64,000 nucleotides of DNA from Cherax quadricarinatus (taxonomy: Eukaryota; Arthropoda; Malacostraca; Decapoda; Parastacidae), in the NCBI RefSeq assembly GCF_038502225.1, contig NW_027195542.1, positions 88,501 through 152,500 on the forward strand, read 5' to 3'. Made by a program: the position numbers and the translations under genes. A model generated the notes under the pieces. The model did no database searches, was not told where the DNA came from, and saw only the letters and a program-made list of their open reading frames with translations. Position 1 is the first letter of the stretch. The number at the start of each line of letters is the position of its first letter. This document shows positions 1-11,410 of the stretch, one piece after another.

Positions 1-3000
1 GTGCTTGTGGTGGCACCGCACAGCAGTGCTTGTAGTTGCACCGCTCAGCAGTGCTTGTGGTGGCACTGCTCAGCAGTGCTTGTAGTTGCACCGCTCAGCA
101 GTGCTTGTGGTGGCACCGCTCAGCAGTGCTTGTGGTGGCACTGCTCAGCAGTGCTTGTGGTGGCACCGCTCAGCAGTGCTTGTGGTGGCACTGCTCAGCA
201 GTGTTTGTGGTGGCACCGCTCAGCAGTGCTTGTGGTGGCACCGCTCAGCAGTGCTTGTGGTGGCACCGCTCAGCAGTGCTTGTGGTGGCACCGCTCAGCA
301 GTGCTTGTGGTGGCACCGCTCAGCAGTGCTTGTGGTGGCACCGCTCAGCAGTGCTTGTGGTGGCACCGCTCAGCAGTGCTTGTAGTGGCACCGCTCAGCA
401 GTGCTTGTAGTTGCACCGCTCAGCGGTGCTTGTAGTGGCACCGCTCAGCAGTGCTTGTGGTGGCACCGCACAGCAGTGCTTGTAGTGGCACCGCTCAGCA
501 GTGCTTGTGGTGGCACCGCTCAGCAGTGCTTGCAGTGGCACCGCTCAGCAGTGCTTGTAGTGGCACCGCTCAGCAGTGCTTGTAGTGGCACCGCTCAGCA
601 GTGCTTGTGGTGGCACCGCTCAGCAGTGCTTTTAGTGGCACCGCTCAGCAGTGCTTGTAGTGGCACCGCTCAGCAGTGCTTGTAGTTGCACCGCTCAGCA
701 GTGCTTGTGGTGGCACCGCTCAGCAGTGCTTGTAGTGGCACCGCTCAGCAGTGCTTGTAGTGGCACCGCTCAGCAGTGCTTGTGGTGGCACCGCTCAGCA
801 GTGCTTGTGGTGGCACCGCTCAGCAGTGCTTGTGGTGGCACCGCTCAGCAGTGCTTGTAGTGGCACTGCTCAGCGGTGCTTGTGGTGGCACCGCTCAGCG
901 GTGCTTGTGGTGGCACCGCTCAGCGGTGCTTGTGGTGGCACCGCTCAGTGGTGCTTGTGGTGGCACCGCTCAGCAGTGCTTGTAGTGGCACTGCTCAGCG
1001 GTGCTTGTGGTGGCACCGCTCAGCGGTGCTTGTGGTGGCACCGCTCAGCGGTGCTTGTGGTGGCACCGCTCAGCAGTGCTTGTAGTGGCACTGCTCAGCG
1101 GTGTTTGTGGTGGCACCGCTCAGCGGTGCTTGTAGTGGCACCGCTCAGCGGTGCTTATGGTGACACCGCTCAGTGGTGCTTATGGTGGCACCACTCAGCA
1201 GTGCTTATAGTGGCACCGCTCAGCGGTGCTTGTGGTGGCACCGCTCAGTGGTGCTTGTGGTGGCACCGCTCAGCGGTGCTTGTGGTGGCACCGCTCAGCA
1301 GTGCTTGTAGTGGCACTGCTCAGCGGTGCTTGTGGTGGCACCGCTCAGCGGTGCTTGTAGTGGCACTGCTCAGCGGTGTTTGTGGTGGCACCGCTCAACA
1401 GTGCTTATAGTGGCACTGCTCAGCGGTGCTTGTAGTGGCACTGCTCAGCGGTGTTTGTGGTGGCACCGCTCAGCGGTGCTTGTAGTGGCACCGCTCAGCG
1501 GTGCTTATGGTGGCACCGCTCAGTGGTGCTTATGGTGGCACCACTCAGCAGTGCTTATAGTGGCACCGCTCAGCGGTGCTTGTGGTGGCACCGCTCAGTG
1601 GTGCTTGTGGTGGCACCGCTCAGCGGTGCTTGTGGTGGCACCGCTCAGCAGTGCTTGTAGTGGCACTGCTCAGCGGTGCTTGTGGTGGCACCGCTCAGCG
1701 GTGCTTGTAGTGGCACTGCTCAGCGGTGTTTGTGGTGGCACCGCTCAACAGTGCTTATAGTGGCACTGCTCAGCGGTGCTTGTAGTGGCACCGCTCAGCG
1801 GTGCTTGTAGTTGCACCGCTCAGCGGTGCTTGTAGTAGCACCGCTCTGCGGTGCTTGTGGTGGCACCGCTCAGCAGTGCTTTTGGTGGCACCGCACAGCG
1901 GTGCTTGTAGTTGCACCGCTCAGCAGTGCTTGTAGTTGCACCGCTCAGCAGTGCTTGTGGTGGCACCGCACAGCAGTGCTTGTAGTTGCACCGCTCAGCA
2001 GTGCTTGTGGTGGCACCGCACAGCAGTGCTTGTAGTTGCACCGCTCAGCAGTGCTTGTGGTGGCACTGCTCAGCAGTGCTTGTAGTTGCACCGCTCAGCA
2101 GTGCATGTGGTGGCACCGCTCAGCAGTGCTTGTGGTGGCACTGCTCAGCAGTGCTTGTGGTGGCACCGCTCAGCAGTGCTTGTGGTGGCACTGCTCAGCA
2201 GTGTTTGTGGTGGCACCGCTCAGCAGTGCTTGTGGTGGCACCGCTCAGCAGTGCTTGTGGTGGCACCGCTCAGCAGTGCTTGTGGTGGCACCGCTCAGCA
2301 GTGCTTGTGGTGGCACCGCTCAGCAGTGCTTGTGGTGGCACCGCTCAGCAGTGCTTGTAGTGGCACCGCTCAGCAGTGCTTGTAGTTGCACCGCTCAGCA
2401 GTGCTTGTAGTGGCACCGCTCAGCAGTGCTTGTGGTGGCACCGCACAGCAGTGCTTGTAGTGGCACCGCTCAGCAGTGCTTGTGGTGGCACCGCTCAGCA
2501 GTGCTTGCAGTGGCACCGCTCAGCAGTGCTTGTAGTGGCACCGCTCAGCAGTGCTTGTAGTGGCACCGCTCAGCAGTGCTTGTGGTGGCACCGCTCAGCA
2601 GTGCTTTTAGTGGCACCGCTCAGCAGTGCTTGTAGTGGCACCGCTCAGCAGTGCTTGTAGTTGCACCGCTCAGCAGTGCTTGTGGTGGCACCGCTCAGCA
2701 GTGCTTGTAGTGGCACCGCTCAGCAGTGCTTGTAGTGGCACCACTCAGCAGTGCTTGTGGTGGCACCGCTCAGCAGTGCTTGTGGTGGCACCGCTCAGCA
2801 GTGCTTGTGGTGGCACCGCTCAGCAGTGCTTGTGGTGGCACCGCTCAGCAGTGCTTGTAGTTGCACCGCTCAGCAGTGCTTGTGGTGGCACCGCACAGCA
2901 GTGCTTGTAGTTGCACCGCTCAGCAGTGCTTGTAGTGGCACCGCTCAGCAGTGCTTGTAGTTGCACCGCTCAGCAGTGCTTGTAGTTGCACCGCTCAGCA

Positions 3001-3094
3001 GTGCTTGTGGTGGCACCGCACAGCAGTGCTTGTAGTTGCACCGCTCAGCAGTGCTTGTGGTGGCACCACACAGCAGTGCTTGTAGTTGCACCGC
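1..3094. repeat. 25-bp minisatellite, left block (window edge)
   Basis: About 123 head-to-tail copies of a 25-bp unit containing CTCAGCAGTGCTTGT and GGTGGCACCG. Variants alternate GTGGTGG, GTAGTGG and GTAGTTG. From about 860 to 1800 most units read CAGCGGTG instead of CAGCAGTG, so this stretch is a homogenised subfamily. The array runs off the left edge. Repeated peptide-like frames (VVAPLSSACGG and similar) are by-products of the period; I see no gene. Confidence 0.97.
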
Positions 3095-4360
3095 TGTTGC
3101 GGCCCCTGCCAAACTAGCGGTTAAATAGTTAACTTGCCGGCCGGCAGTACCACTGGGTACGTCATCAAACCCAATGTGGGGACTGCTGAGCCGGCCTTAG
3201 AGCAGTAAGAGCCTGAGTGCCTCACGGTACACACCTAAGCAGTAGGTACCTGACCACCGAAGGGTACACGTCTACTGGCTTTAGTAACAGTATGTACCAG
3301 AGCGCCTCGCTGTACACACCTAAGCAGTAGGTACCTGACCACCGAAGGGTACACGTCTACTGGCTTTAGTAACAGTATGTACCAGAGCGCCTCGCTGTAC
3401 ACACCTAAGCAGTAGGTACCTGACCACCGAAGGGTACACGTCTACTGGCTTTAGAAATATTATGTACCTGAGCGCCTCGCTGTACACACCTAAGCAGTAG
3501 GTACCTGACCACCGAAGGGTACACGTCTACTGGCTTCAACATTAAGTACCTGAACTCCTCAGGGTACACGTCTATGCAGTAGGTACCTGACCACCGAATC
3601 GTACCTATCTACTGGCGTTAGAAGAACCGCTCACCGCAGCTCACTGAGTCTGTTGGCCTCAGTTACTTGACGGCCGCATTCAGTGAGCTTGCAGCATGGT
3701 GTTCGGCTAGCGGTGTGTCAACCGCCTTTGGAGAGGATTTACTGGACTACCGGTGATGTCTGTGGACTCACCGTCTACGTTGATCAACTGTGGGCCGGAG
3801 TCGTCAGATGCTGTTTAGTGGGACATTACATGAAGAAAAGGTTGGAGTGTTACACTGAACTGGGCCAGGACCGTAGTGTGACACTGAGGGACGTACGATG
3901 GAGTGGAACACTGAGATACGCACAGGACCGTAGTGGAACACTGAGATGAAAAGGGTGTCGTGGGACACTGAAGATGGCCTGGTTGTAGTGTACACTGAAC
4001 AGTGTCGTGTGACTGACTTCGTGTCGTGAGAGGCAGTTGATTGTAATTTATTATTATAAAAATGTTATTTATAATTTATTGTTTTAGCATAGAGATATAT
4101 ATATATAGTGACAGTAGTGTCAAGAGTTGTACCCTGTGTAGGGTTATTAATTATATTTTAGTATAATGCTGATTATAATTTATTATAGTAACATGTACAT
4201 ATTATTATATCATAGTTCAAATACCTCTAGACCAAAGATAGTTGATTTTTATATATTAAAGATTAATTTATATTAATGTGTGTATTTATGTATCCCGAAC
4301 TCTTTATTACAAAAGGAGTAAATCTTACCATCTTCACTTAAAAATTACTTTTTTGTAATA
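3095..4360 (+). repeat. 5' LTR of the short-interior element
   Basis: 1266 bp, nearly identical to 4485-5754 at a constant offset of 1390 over most of its length. The differences I saw lie in the last 50 bases or so. It contains about four 85-bp tandem units (see 3231-3570) and an AT-rich 3' third. An 88-codon open frame at 3683-3949 recurs identically in the other LTR and resembles nothing I know, so I do not call it a gene. Confidence 0.85.
3231..3570. repeat. 85-bp tandem repeat inside the LTR
   Basis: The string ACACCTAAGCAGTAGG recurs at 3231, 3316, 3401 and 3486, exactly 85 bp apart, followed by a degraded partial unit to about 3615. The same array is in the second LTR at 4621-4960. 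Position within the LTR is compatible with a U3 enhancer-like repeat; this is inference. Confidence 0.9.
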
Positions 4361-4484
4361 TATGAGTGGCCTGTCCGGGAGGATAATGATTATCAAGAAT
4401 GATTTCTGGATGATCATATCCGGGATGACGGTTCGGGATACATATTACATTGATCTTTGTGTGTCGGTCCTTTTGTGGTGGGGG
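4361..4484 (+). other. 124-bp internal region with PBS-like and PPT-like ends
   Basis: A possible primer binding site starts with TGG at 4367 (TGGCCTGTCCGGGA). The tract GTGGTGGGG at about 4476-4484 lies directly before the second LTR and would serve as polypurine tract. I cannot name the primer tRNA. There is no reading frame of note. Confidence 0.6.
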
Positions 4485-5754
4485 TGTTGCGGCCCCTGCC
4501 AAACTAGCGGTTAAATAGTTAACTTGCCGGCCGGCAGTACCACTGGGTACGTCATCAAACCCAATGTGGGGACTGCTGAGCCGGCCTTAGAGCAGTAAGA
4601 GCCTGAGTGCCTCACGGTACACACCTAAGCAGTAGGTACCTGACCACCGAAGGGTACACGTCTACTGGCTTTAGTAACAGTATGTACCAGAGCGCCTCGC
4701 TGTACACACCTAAGCAGTAGGTACCTGACCACCGAAGGGTACACGTCTACTGGCTTTAGTAACAGTATGTACCAGAGCGCCTCGCTGTACACACCTAAGC
4801 AGTAGGTACCTGACCACCGAAGGGTACACGTCTACTGGCTTTAGAAATATTATGTACCTGAGCGCCTCGCTGTACACACCTAAGCAGTAGGTACCTGACC
4901 ACCGAAGGGTACACGTCTACTGGCTTCAACATTAAGTACCTGAACTCCTCAGGGTACACGTCTATGCAGTAGGTACCTGACCACCGAATCGTACCTATCT
5001 ACTGGCGTTAGAAGAACCGCTCACCGCAGCTCACTGAGTCTGTTGGCCTCAGTTACTTGACGGCCGCATTCAGTGAGCTTGCAGCATGGTGTTCGGCTAG
5101 CGGTGTGTCAACCGCCTTTGGAGAGGATTTACTGGACTACCGGTGATGTCTGTGGACTCACCGTCTACGTTGATCAACTGTGGGCCGGAGTCGTCAGATG
5201 CTGTTTAGTGGGACATTACATGAAGAAAAGGTTGGAGTGTTACACTGAACTGGGCCAGGACCGTAGTGTGACACTGAGGGACGTACGATGGAGTGGAACA
5301 CTGAGATACGCACAGGACCGTAGTGGAACACTGAGATGAAAAGGGTGTCGTGGGACACTGAAGATGGCCTGGTTGTAGTGTACACTGAACAGTGTCGTGT
5401 GACTGACTTCGTGTCGTGAGAGGCAGTTGATTGTAATTTATTATTATAAAAATGTTATTTATAATTTATTGTTTTAGCATAGAGATATATATATATAGTG
5501 ACAGTAGTGTCAAGAGTTGTACCCTGTGTAGGGTTATTAATTATATTTTAGTATAATGCTGATTATAATTTATTATAGTAACATGTACATATTATTATAT
5601 CATAGTTCAAATACCTCTAGACCAAAGATAGTTGATTTTTATATATTAAAGATTAATTTATATTAATGTGTGTATTTATGTATCCCGAACTCTTTATTAC
5701 AAAAGGAGTAAATCTTAATACCATCGTCTTTTAAAAATTACTTTTTTTGTAATA
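4485..5754 (+). repeat. 3' LTR of the short-interior element
   Basis: 1270 bp and nearly identical to the 5' LTR, including its 85-bp repeats and the 88-codon frame (5073-5339). The close match implies recent insertion, or homogenisation by gene conversion. Confidence 0.85.
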
Positions 5755-7160
5755 ACCGCTCAGCAGTGCTTGTGGTGGCACTGCTCAGCAGTGCTTGTAG
5801 TTGCACCGCTCAGCAGTGCTTGTGGTGGCACCGCTCAGCAGTGCTTGTGGTGGCACTGCTCAGCAGTGCTTGTGGCACCGCTCAGCAGTGCTTGTGGTGG
5901 CACTGCTCAGCAGTGCTTGTAGTTGCACCGCTCAGCAGTGCTTGTGGTGGCACCGCTCAGCAGTGCTTGTAGTGGCACCGCTCAGCAGTGCTTGTAGTTG
6001 CACCGCTCAGCAGTGCTTGTGGTGGCACCGCTCAGCAGTGCTTGTAGTGGCACCGCTCAGCAGTGCTTGTAGTGGCACCGCTCAGCAGTGCTTGTAGTGG
6101 CACCGCTCAGCAGTGCTTGTAGTGGCACCGCTCAGCAGTGCTTGTAGTGGCACCGCTCAGCAGTGCTTGTAGTTGCACCGCTCAGCAGTGCTTGTAGTGG
6201 CACCGCTCAGCAGTGCTTGTGGTGGCACCGCTCAGCAGTGCTTGTGGTGGCACCGCTCAGCAGTGCTTGTGGTGGCACCGCTCAGCAGTGCTTGTGGTGG
6301 CACCGCTCAGCAGTGCTTGTGGTGGCACCGCTCAGCAGTGCTTGTAGTTGCACCGCTCAGCAGTGCTTGTGGTGGCACCGCACAGCAGTGCTTGTAGTTG
6401 CACCGCTCAGCAGTGCTTGTAGTGGCACCGCTCAGCAGTGCTTGTAGTTGCACCGCTCAGCAGTGCTTGTAGTTGCACCGCTCAGCAGTGCTTGTGGTGG
6501 CACCGCACAGCAGTGCTTGTAGTTGCACCGCTCAGCAGTGCTTGTGGTGGCACCACACAGCAGTGCTTGTAGTTGCACCGCTCAGCAGTGCTTGTGGTGG
6601 CACTGCTCAGCAGTGCTTGTAGTTGCACCGCTCAGCAGTGCTTGTGGTGGCACCGCTCAGCAGTGCTTGTGGTGGCACTGCTCAGCAGTGCTTGTGGCAC
6701 CGCTCAGCAGTGCTTGTGGTGGCACTGCTCAGCAGTGTTTCTGGTGGCACCGCTCAGCAGTGCTTGTGGTGGCACCGCTCAGCAGTGCTTGTGGTGGCAC
6801 CGCTCAGCAGTGCTTGTGGTGGCACCGCTCAGCAGTGCTTGTGGTGGCACCGCTCAGCAGTGCTTGTGGTGGCACCGCTCAGCAGTGCTTGTGGTGGCAC
6901 CGCTCAGCAGTGCTTGTAGTGGCACCGCTCAGCAGTGCTTTTAGTGGCACCGCTCAGCAGTGCTTGTGGTGGCACCGCACAGCAGTGCTTGTAGTGGCAC
7001 CGCTCAGCAGTGCTTGTAGTTGCACCGCTCAGCAGTGCTTGTAGTGGCACCGCTCTGCAGTGCTTGTGGTGGCACCGCTCAGCAGTGCTTGTAGTGGCAC
7101 CGCTCAGCAGTGCTTGTAGTGGCACCGCTCAGCAGTGCTTGTAGTGGCACCGCTCAGCAG
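5755..7160. repeat. 25-bp minisatellite, right block
   Basis: Continuation of the left block after the LTR insertion, about 56 units. Two units near 5867 and 6690 have lost 4 bp (TGTGGCACCG). The array stops sharply at 7160. The stretch 7161-7203 is a non-repetitive linker to the next array. Confidence 0.96.
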
Positions 7161-7203
7161 TTTTTAATAACATTTGGACTTTGTAAAGTGGACCTGTATC
7201 CTC

Positions 7204-9430
7204 GCCTGGTGTTTGTGTGTGTGAGGTAGTGACTCCAGACCCATTACTGAAGTTACCTGGTGTTTGTGTGTGTGAGGTAGTGACTCCAGACCCATTACTG
7301 AAGTTACCTGGTGTTTGTGTGTGTGAGGTAGTGACTCCAGACCCATTACTGAAGTTATCTGGTGTTTGTGTGTGTGAGGTAGTGACTCCAGACCCATTAC
7401 TGAAGTTACCTGGTGTTTGTGTGTGTGAGGTAGTGACTCCAGACCCATTACTGAAGTTACCTGGTGTTTGTGTGTGTGAGGTAGTGACTCCAGACCCATT
7501 ACTGAAGTTACCTGGTGTTTGTGTGTGCGAGGTAGTGACTCCAGACCCATTACTGAAGTTACCTGGTGTTTGTGTGTGCGAGGTAGTGACTCCAGACCCA
7601 TTACTGAAGTTACCTGGTGTTTTTGTGTGTGAGGTAGTGACTCCAGACCCATTACTGAAGTTACCTGGTGTTTGTGTGTGTGAGGTAGTGACTCCAGACC
7701 CATTACTGAAGTTACCTGGTGTTTGTGTGTGTGAGGTAGTGACTCCAGACCCATTACTGAAGTTACCTGGTGTTTGTGTGTGTGAGGTAGTGACTCCAGA
7801 CCCATTACTGAAGTTACCTGGTGTTTGTGTGTGTGAGGTAGTGACTCCAGACCCATTACTGAAGTTACCTGGTGGTGTTTGTGTGTGTGAGGTAGTGACT
7901 CCAGACCCATTACTGAAGTTACCTGGTGTTTGTGTGTGTGAGGTAGTGACTCCAGACCCATTACTGAAGTTACCTGGTGTTTGTGTGTGTGAGGTAGTGA
8001 CTCCAGACCCATTACTGAAGTTACCTGGTGTTTGTGTGTGTGAGGTAGTGACTCCAGACCCATTACTGAAGTTACCTGGTGTTTGTGTGTGTGAGGTAGT
8101 GACTCCAGACCCATTACTGAAGTTACCTGGTGTTTGTGTGTGTGAGGTAGTGACTCCAGACCCCATTACTGAAGTTACCTGGTGTTTGTGTGTGTGAGGT
8201 AGTGACTCCAGACCCATTACTGAAGTTACCTGGTGTTTGTGTGTGTGAGGTAGTGACTCCAGACCCATTACTGAAGTTACCTGGTGTTTGTGTGTGCGAG
8301 GTAGTGACTCCAGACCCATTACTGAAGTTACCTGGTGTTTTTGTGTGTGAGGTAGTGACTCCAGACCCATTACTGAAGTTACCTGGTGTTTGTGTGTGTG
8401 AGGTAGTGACTCCAGACCCATTACTGAAGTTACCTGGTGTTTGTGTGTGTGAGGTAGTGACTCCAGACCCATTACTGAAGTTACCTGGTGTTTGTGTGTG
8501 TGAGGTAGTGACTCCAGACCCCCAGTTACTGAAGTTACCTGGTGTTTGTGTGTGTGAGGTAGTGAAGTTACCTGGTGTTTGTGTGTGTGAGGTAGTGACT
8601 CCAGACCCATTACTGAAGTTACCTGGTGTTTGTGTGTGTGAGGTAGTGACTCCAGACCCATTACTGAAGTTACCTGGTGTTTGTGTGTGTGAGGTAGTGA
8701 CTCCAGACCCATTACTGAAGTTACCTGGTGTTTGTGTGTGTGAGGTAGTGACTCCAGACCCATTACTGAAGTTACCTGGTGTTTGTGTGTGTGAGGTAGT
8801 GACTCCAGACCCATTACTGAAGTTACCTGGTGTTTGTGTGTGTGAGGTAGTGACTCCAGACCCATTACTGAAGTTACTGGTGTTTGTGTGTGTGAGGTAG
8901 TGACTACCCATTACTGAAGTTACCTGGTGTTTGTGTGTGTGAGGTAGTGACTCCAGACCCATTACTGAAGTTACCTGGTGTTTGTGTGTGTGAGGTAGTG
9001 ACTCCAGACCCATTACTGAAGTTACCTGGTGTTTGTGTGTGTGAGGTAGTGACTCCAGACCCATTACTGAAGTTACCTGGTGTTTGTGTGTGTGAGGTAG
9101 TGACTCCAGACCCATTACTGAAGTTACTGGTGTTTGTGTGTGTGAGGTAGTGAAGACCCATTACTGAAGTTATCTGGTGTTTGTGTGTGTGAGGTAGTGA
9201 CTCCAGACCCATTACTGAAGTACCTCGTGTTTGTGTGTGTGAGGTAGTGACTCCAGACCCATTACTGAAGTTACCTGGTGTTTGTGTGTGTGAGGTAGTG
9301 ACTCCAGACCCATTACTGAAGTTACCTGGTGTTTGTGTGTGTGAGGTAGTGACTCCAGACCCATTACTGAAGTTACCTGGTGTTTGTGTGTGCGAGGTAG
9401 TGACTCCAGACCCATTACTGAAGGTGAAGT
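7204..9430. repeat. 51-bp minisatellite
   Basis: About 43 copies of a 51-bp unit containing GAGGTAGTGACTCCAGACCC and TTACTGAAGTTACCTGG plus a short GT run. Because 51 is divisible by 3, several frames stay open on both strands (for example minus 7129-8865, repeating a 17-residue unit around GLESLPHTHK). Indel variants occur at 7870, 8160, 8520-8560, 8878 and 9126. Frames on opposite strands are equally open, so coding is unlikely. Confidence 0.97.
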
Positions 9431-9582
9431 GTTATATAATCTCCTTGTGCATGTGATAGTAACTGCAGAGCCGTTACTGATAGACCTTGTGATCTGTAAC
9501 AGTGACTCCAGATTCATGCTTACAGCAGTAACTACTGTGCTGTAAATACCGTTGGTTCCTACTTGATGAGTCAACAGTTAAC
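9431..9582. other. Spacer, nothing recognised
   Basis: Short non-repetitive stretch between the 51-bp array and the SINE. Its first part looks like a decayed 51-bp unit (GTGATAGTAACTGCAGAGCC). Confidence 0.6.
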
Positions 9583-9826
9583 TGGTGGCCTGGTGGTTAA
9601 CGCTCTGGCTTCACACGGCGAGGGCCTGGGTTCGATTCCCAGCCAGAGTAGAAACATTGGACGTGTTTCTTTCCACCTGTTGTCTATGTTCCCCATCAGT
9701 AAAATGGGTACCTGGGTGTTAGTCGACTGGTGTGGGTCGCATCCTGGGACACTCACCTAAGGAGGCCTGGTCACAGACCGGGCCACGGGGGCGTTGACCC
9801 CCGGAACTCTCTCCAGATAAACTCTC
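9583..9826 (+). mobile_element. tRNA-derived SINE with LINE-like 3' tail
   Basis: The 5' part is tRNA-like: an A-box-like TGGCCTGGTGG at about 9586 and an exact B-box GGTTCGATTCC at 9629-9639. A central domain follows (CCTGGGTGTTAGTCGACTGG, about 9713-9732) that also occurs in the minus-strand SINE at 25910-26632. The 3' end, from about 9762 (GGCCTGGTCACAGACCGGGC), matches the 3' tail of the LINE copy at 31858-32804, suggesting that the SINE uses that LINE's reverse transcriptase. It is not a functional tRNA. Confidence 0.8.
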
Positions 9827-9927
9827 AGTGCAACACTTGGGGATCTTTATTCTGGATCCCTAAGTCTCTTATTTATCACCTTCAACTTCTTCAACAACTT
9901 CCACTTCTCCTGAAATCCCTTACAACA

Positions 9928-10138
9928 TATAGTTCCTGACTATGGAACTGAACTTCTCCAGGCCGAGGGACTGACAACCTCAAATTCTACGACTTCAAGG
10001 GTGATGGACTGATTACATCGTCTTCACATCTCTACTGTTCCTGCCTACTTTCTGTATTCGACTGAAGAAGCCTACTGTGTAGGCGAAACGTTTCGGAATA
10101 AAGTTGCCTAACTGTTGCCTATGTGTCTTACCTACCAA
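9928..10138 (+). mobile_element. GAAACGTTTC-core element with hammerhead-like motif
   Basis: Shares modules with the 21.5-22.0 kb element (GAGGGACTGAC, GGGTGATGGACTGATTA, then CTGAAGAAG, a hairpin, GAAACGTTTCG and AATAAAG). The hammerhead-like core is CTGAAGA at 10062-10068, stem GCCTAC/GTAGGC with loop TGT, and GAAAC at 10085-10089. A 10-bp direct repeat CCTTACAACA at 9918-9927 and 10139-10148 may be the target duplication. Non-coding. The adjoining 9827-9917 shows nothing recognised. Confidence 0.6.
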
Positions 10139-10735
10139 CCTTACAACAGCCACAGCTGTATTTCCCAGTGGTTTTCCCCTTCCCTGTCTTCCTTCTTCAT
10201 CTTCCCCGCACCTATCATCCTCATCCTTTACCCTTACTCCCTCTATCTTTCCTAACTTTCTTCTTTCCTTTATCTACCTCTCCTTTTCTCATCCGTCCTG
10301 TAACTTCCCTCCTGCCTTCCCATTCACCATCTATCCTTCCCTCCATCCCTTCATATTTCTCCAAACTAATTAGCCTCCTCTTCCCACAGGTCTCCTCCCC
10401 ATAGGTCTCCTTCCCTCCTACCTGTCAGTTTACCTTAAACAGTAAATAATATAGTTCCCCCGCGGCTTATTTTCCCTCCCTTCTCTCCCGGTTCTCCCCC
10501 TCCTACAACCCTCATTCCCTCCCTACAACCTCTTTTCCCTCCCTCCCTACAACTTCCTCCCTCCAACCCCCTTCCCTCCCTACATCCTTGTTTCCGTCTC
10601 TACAACCTCTTTTCCCTCCCTACAACCCCCTCCTTCCCTCCCTACAACTTCCCTTCCCTCCCTACAACATCCCTTCCCTCCTTAACATCCCTTCCTTCTA
10701 TATAGCCTCTTCCCTTTTCTCTCTCAGACATCTAC
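10139..10735. repeat. Polypyrimidine-rich region with CCCTCCCTACAAC tandem units
   Basis: The plus strand is very rich in C and T for about 600 bp. From about 10500 to 10690 it is a degenerate array of TCCCTCCCTACAAC-type units of 12-16 bp. Open frames here are low complexity (Pro, Ser, Leu, Phe) and are not called genes. Confidence 0.75.
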
Positions 10736-10837
10736 CGTCCTTGTCTGGTGTTGAGGCAGCAGCAGTAGCGACCGCTCAGGCAACACTGTACATGTTGTCA
10801 GCAAATAAACTTAATGTACACCATAAAGCCTTATTTT

Positions 10838-11010
<173 letters not shown>

Positions 11011-11269
11011 TCATATAATCTTAGCACTTTGATCTCCCATTCTCATATTCTCTATTATTCCCATTCATCACTTCATCTTCCAATCATTCCCACGATTTGT
11101 AATTGTTTTTCATCATCTCCCTCCCTCTCATATAGTATCTATTTCTCTATACCTCGTTTATTTTTCCACTGTCCAGCATTCCAGCCAGAATCACCCGTTT
11201 GTCAACACTCAAAGCCACCATATCTCCCATGGTTCCCTGTGGTTGATTCTAGGGTTGGGAGTTACCTTC

Positions 11270-11410
11270 CCAGCGGCCCGGTTTCAGACCAGTCCTAATC
11301 TAAATACTATTCTCCAACTGTCCAACGTAAGCACCACAGCCTGACTGATCAGGAACTGGCTTGGAATTATTCCAGCCTGGTGTTGATCAGGCTTTGATCC
11401 ACTGCGTCAA
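11270..11410 (-). mobile_element. Degenerate LINE/SINE 3' tail fragment
   Basis: Plus-strand CGGCCCGGTTTCAGACCAG, then ACGTAAGCACCACAGCCTG and CTGATCAGGAACTGGC, resemble in reverse the 3' region of the LINE copy at 31858-32804 (CTGATCAGGAACTGACTTTAGG on its complement). It is strongly diverged, so an old copy. Confidence 0.45.

Larger units (their letters stand above)
3095..5754 (+). mobile_element. LTR element with very short internal region
   Basis: Two long direct repeats (3095-4360 and 4485-5754) enclose 124 bp. The whole is inserted in the 25-bp minisatellite and flanked by a 5-bp direct repeat ACCGC (3090-3094 and 5755-5759); the array resumes in phase after it. Each LTR begins TGTTGCGG and ends TGTAATA, not the usual CA. 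A PBS-like TGG block begins 6 nt after LTR1 and a G-rich tract abuts LTR2. There is no gag or pol. It is either an internally deleted LTR retrotransposon or a non-autonomous (TRIM/LARD-like) element. Orientation follows the PBS and PPT placement and is inferred. Confidence 0.85.

Noticed and set aside
751..1410. Open frames in the 25-bp array (219 codons and others)
   Set aside because: Three frames give the same repeating peptide shifted; no coding signal beyond periodicity.
3683..3949. 88-codon frame present identically in both LTRs (also 5073-5339)
   Set aside because: Identity follows from LTR duplication; no similarity to known proteins recognised.
7129..8865. 578-codon minus-strand open frame with 17-residue repeats
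   Set aside because: The 51-bp period is a multiple of 3, so frames on both strands stay open. There is no unique domain and no start or context, and the plus strand is equally open.
9586..9655. tRNA gene
   Set aside because: A and B boxes are present but the stems do not form a good cloverleaf by eye, and the sequence continues into a SINE body.
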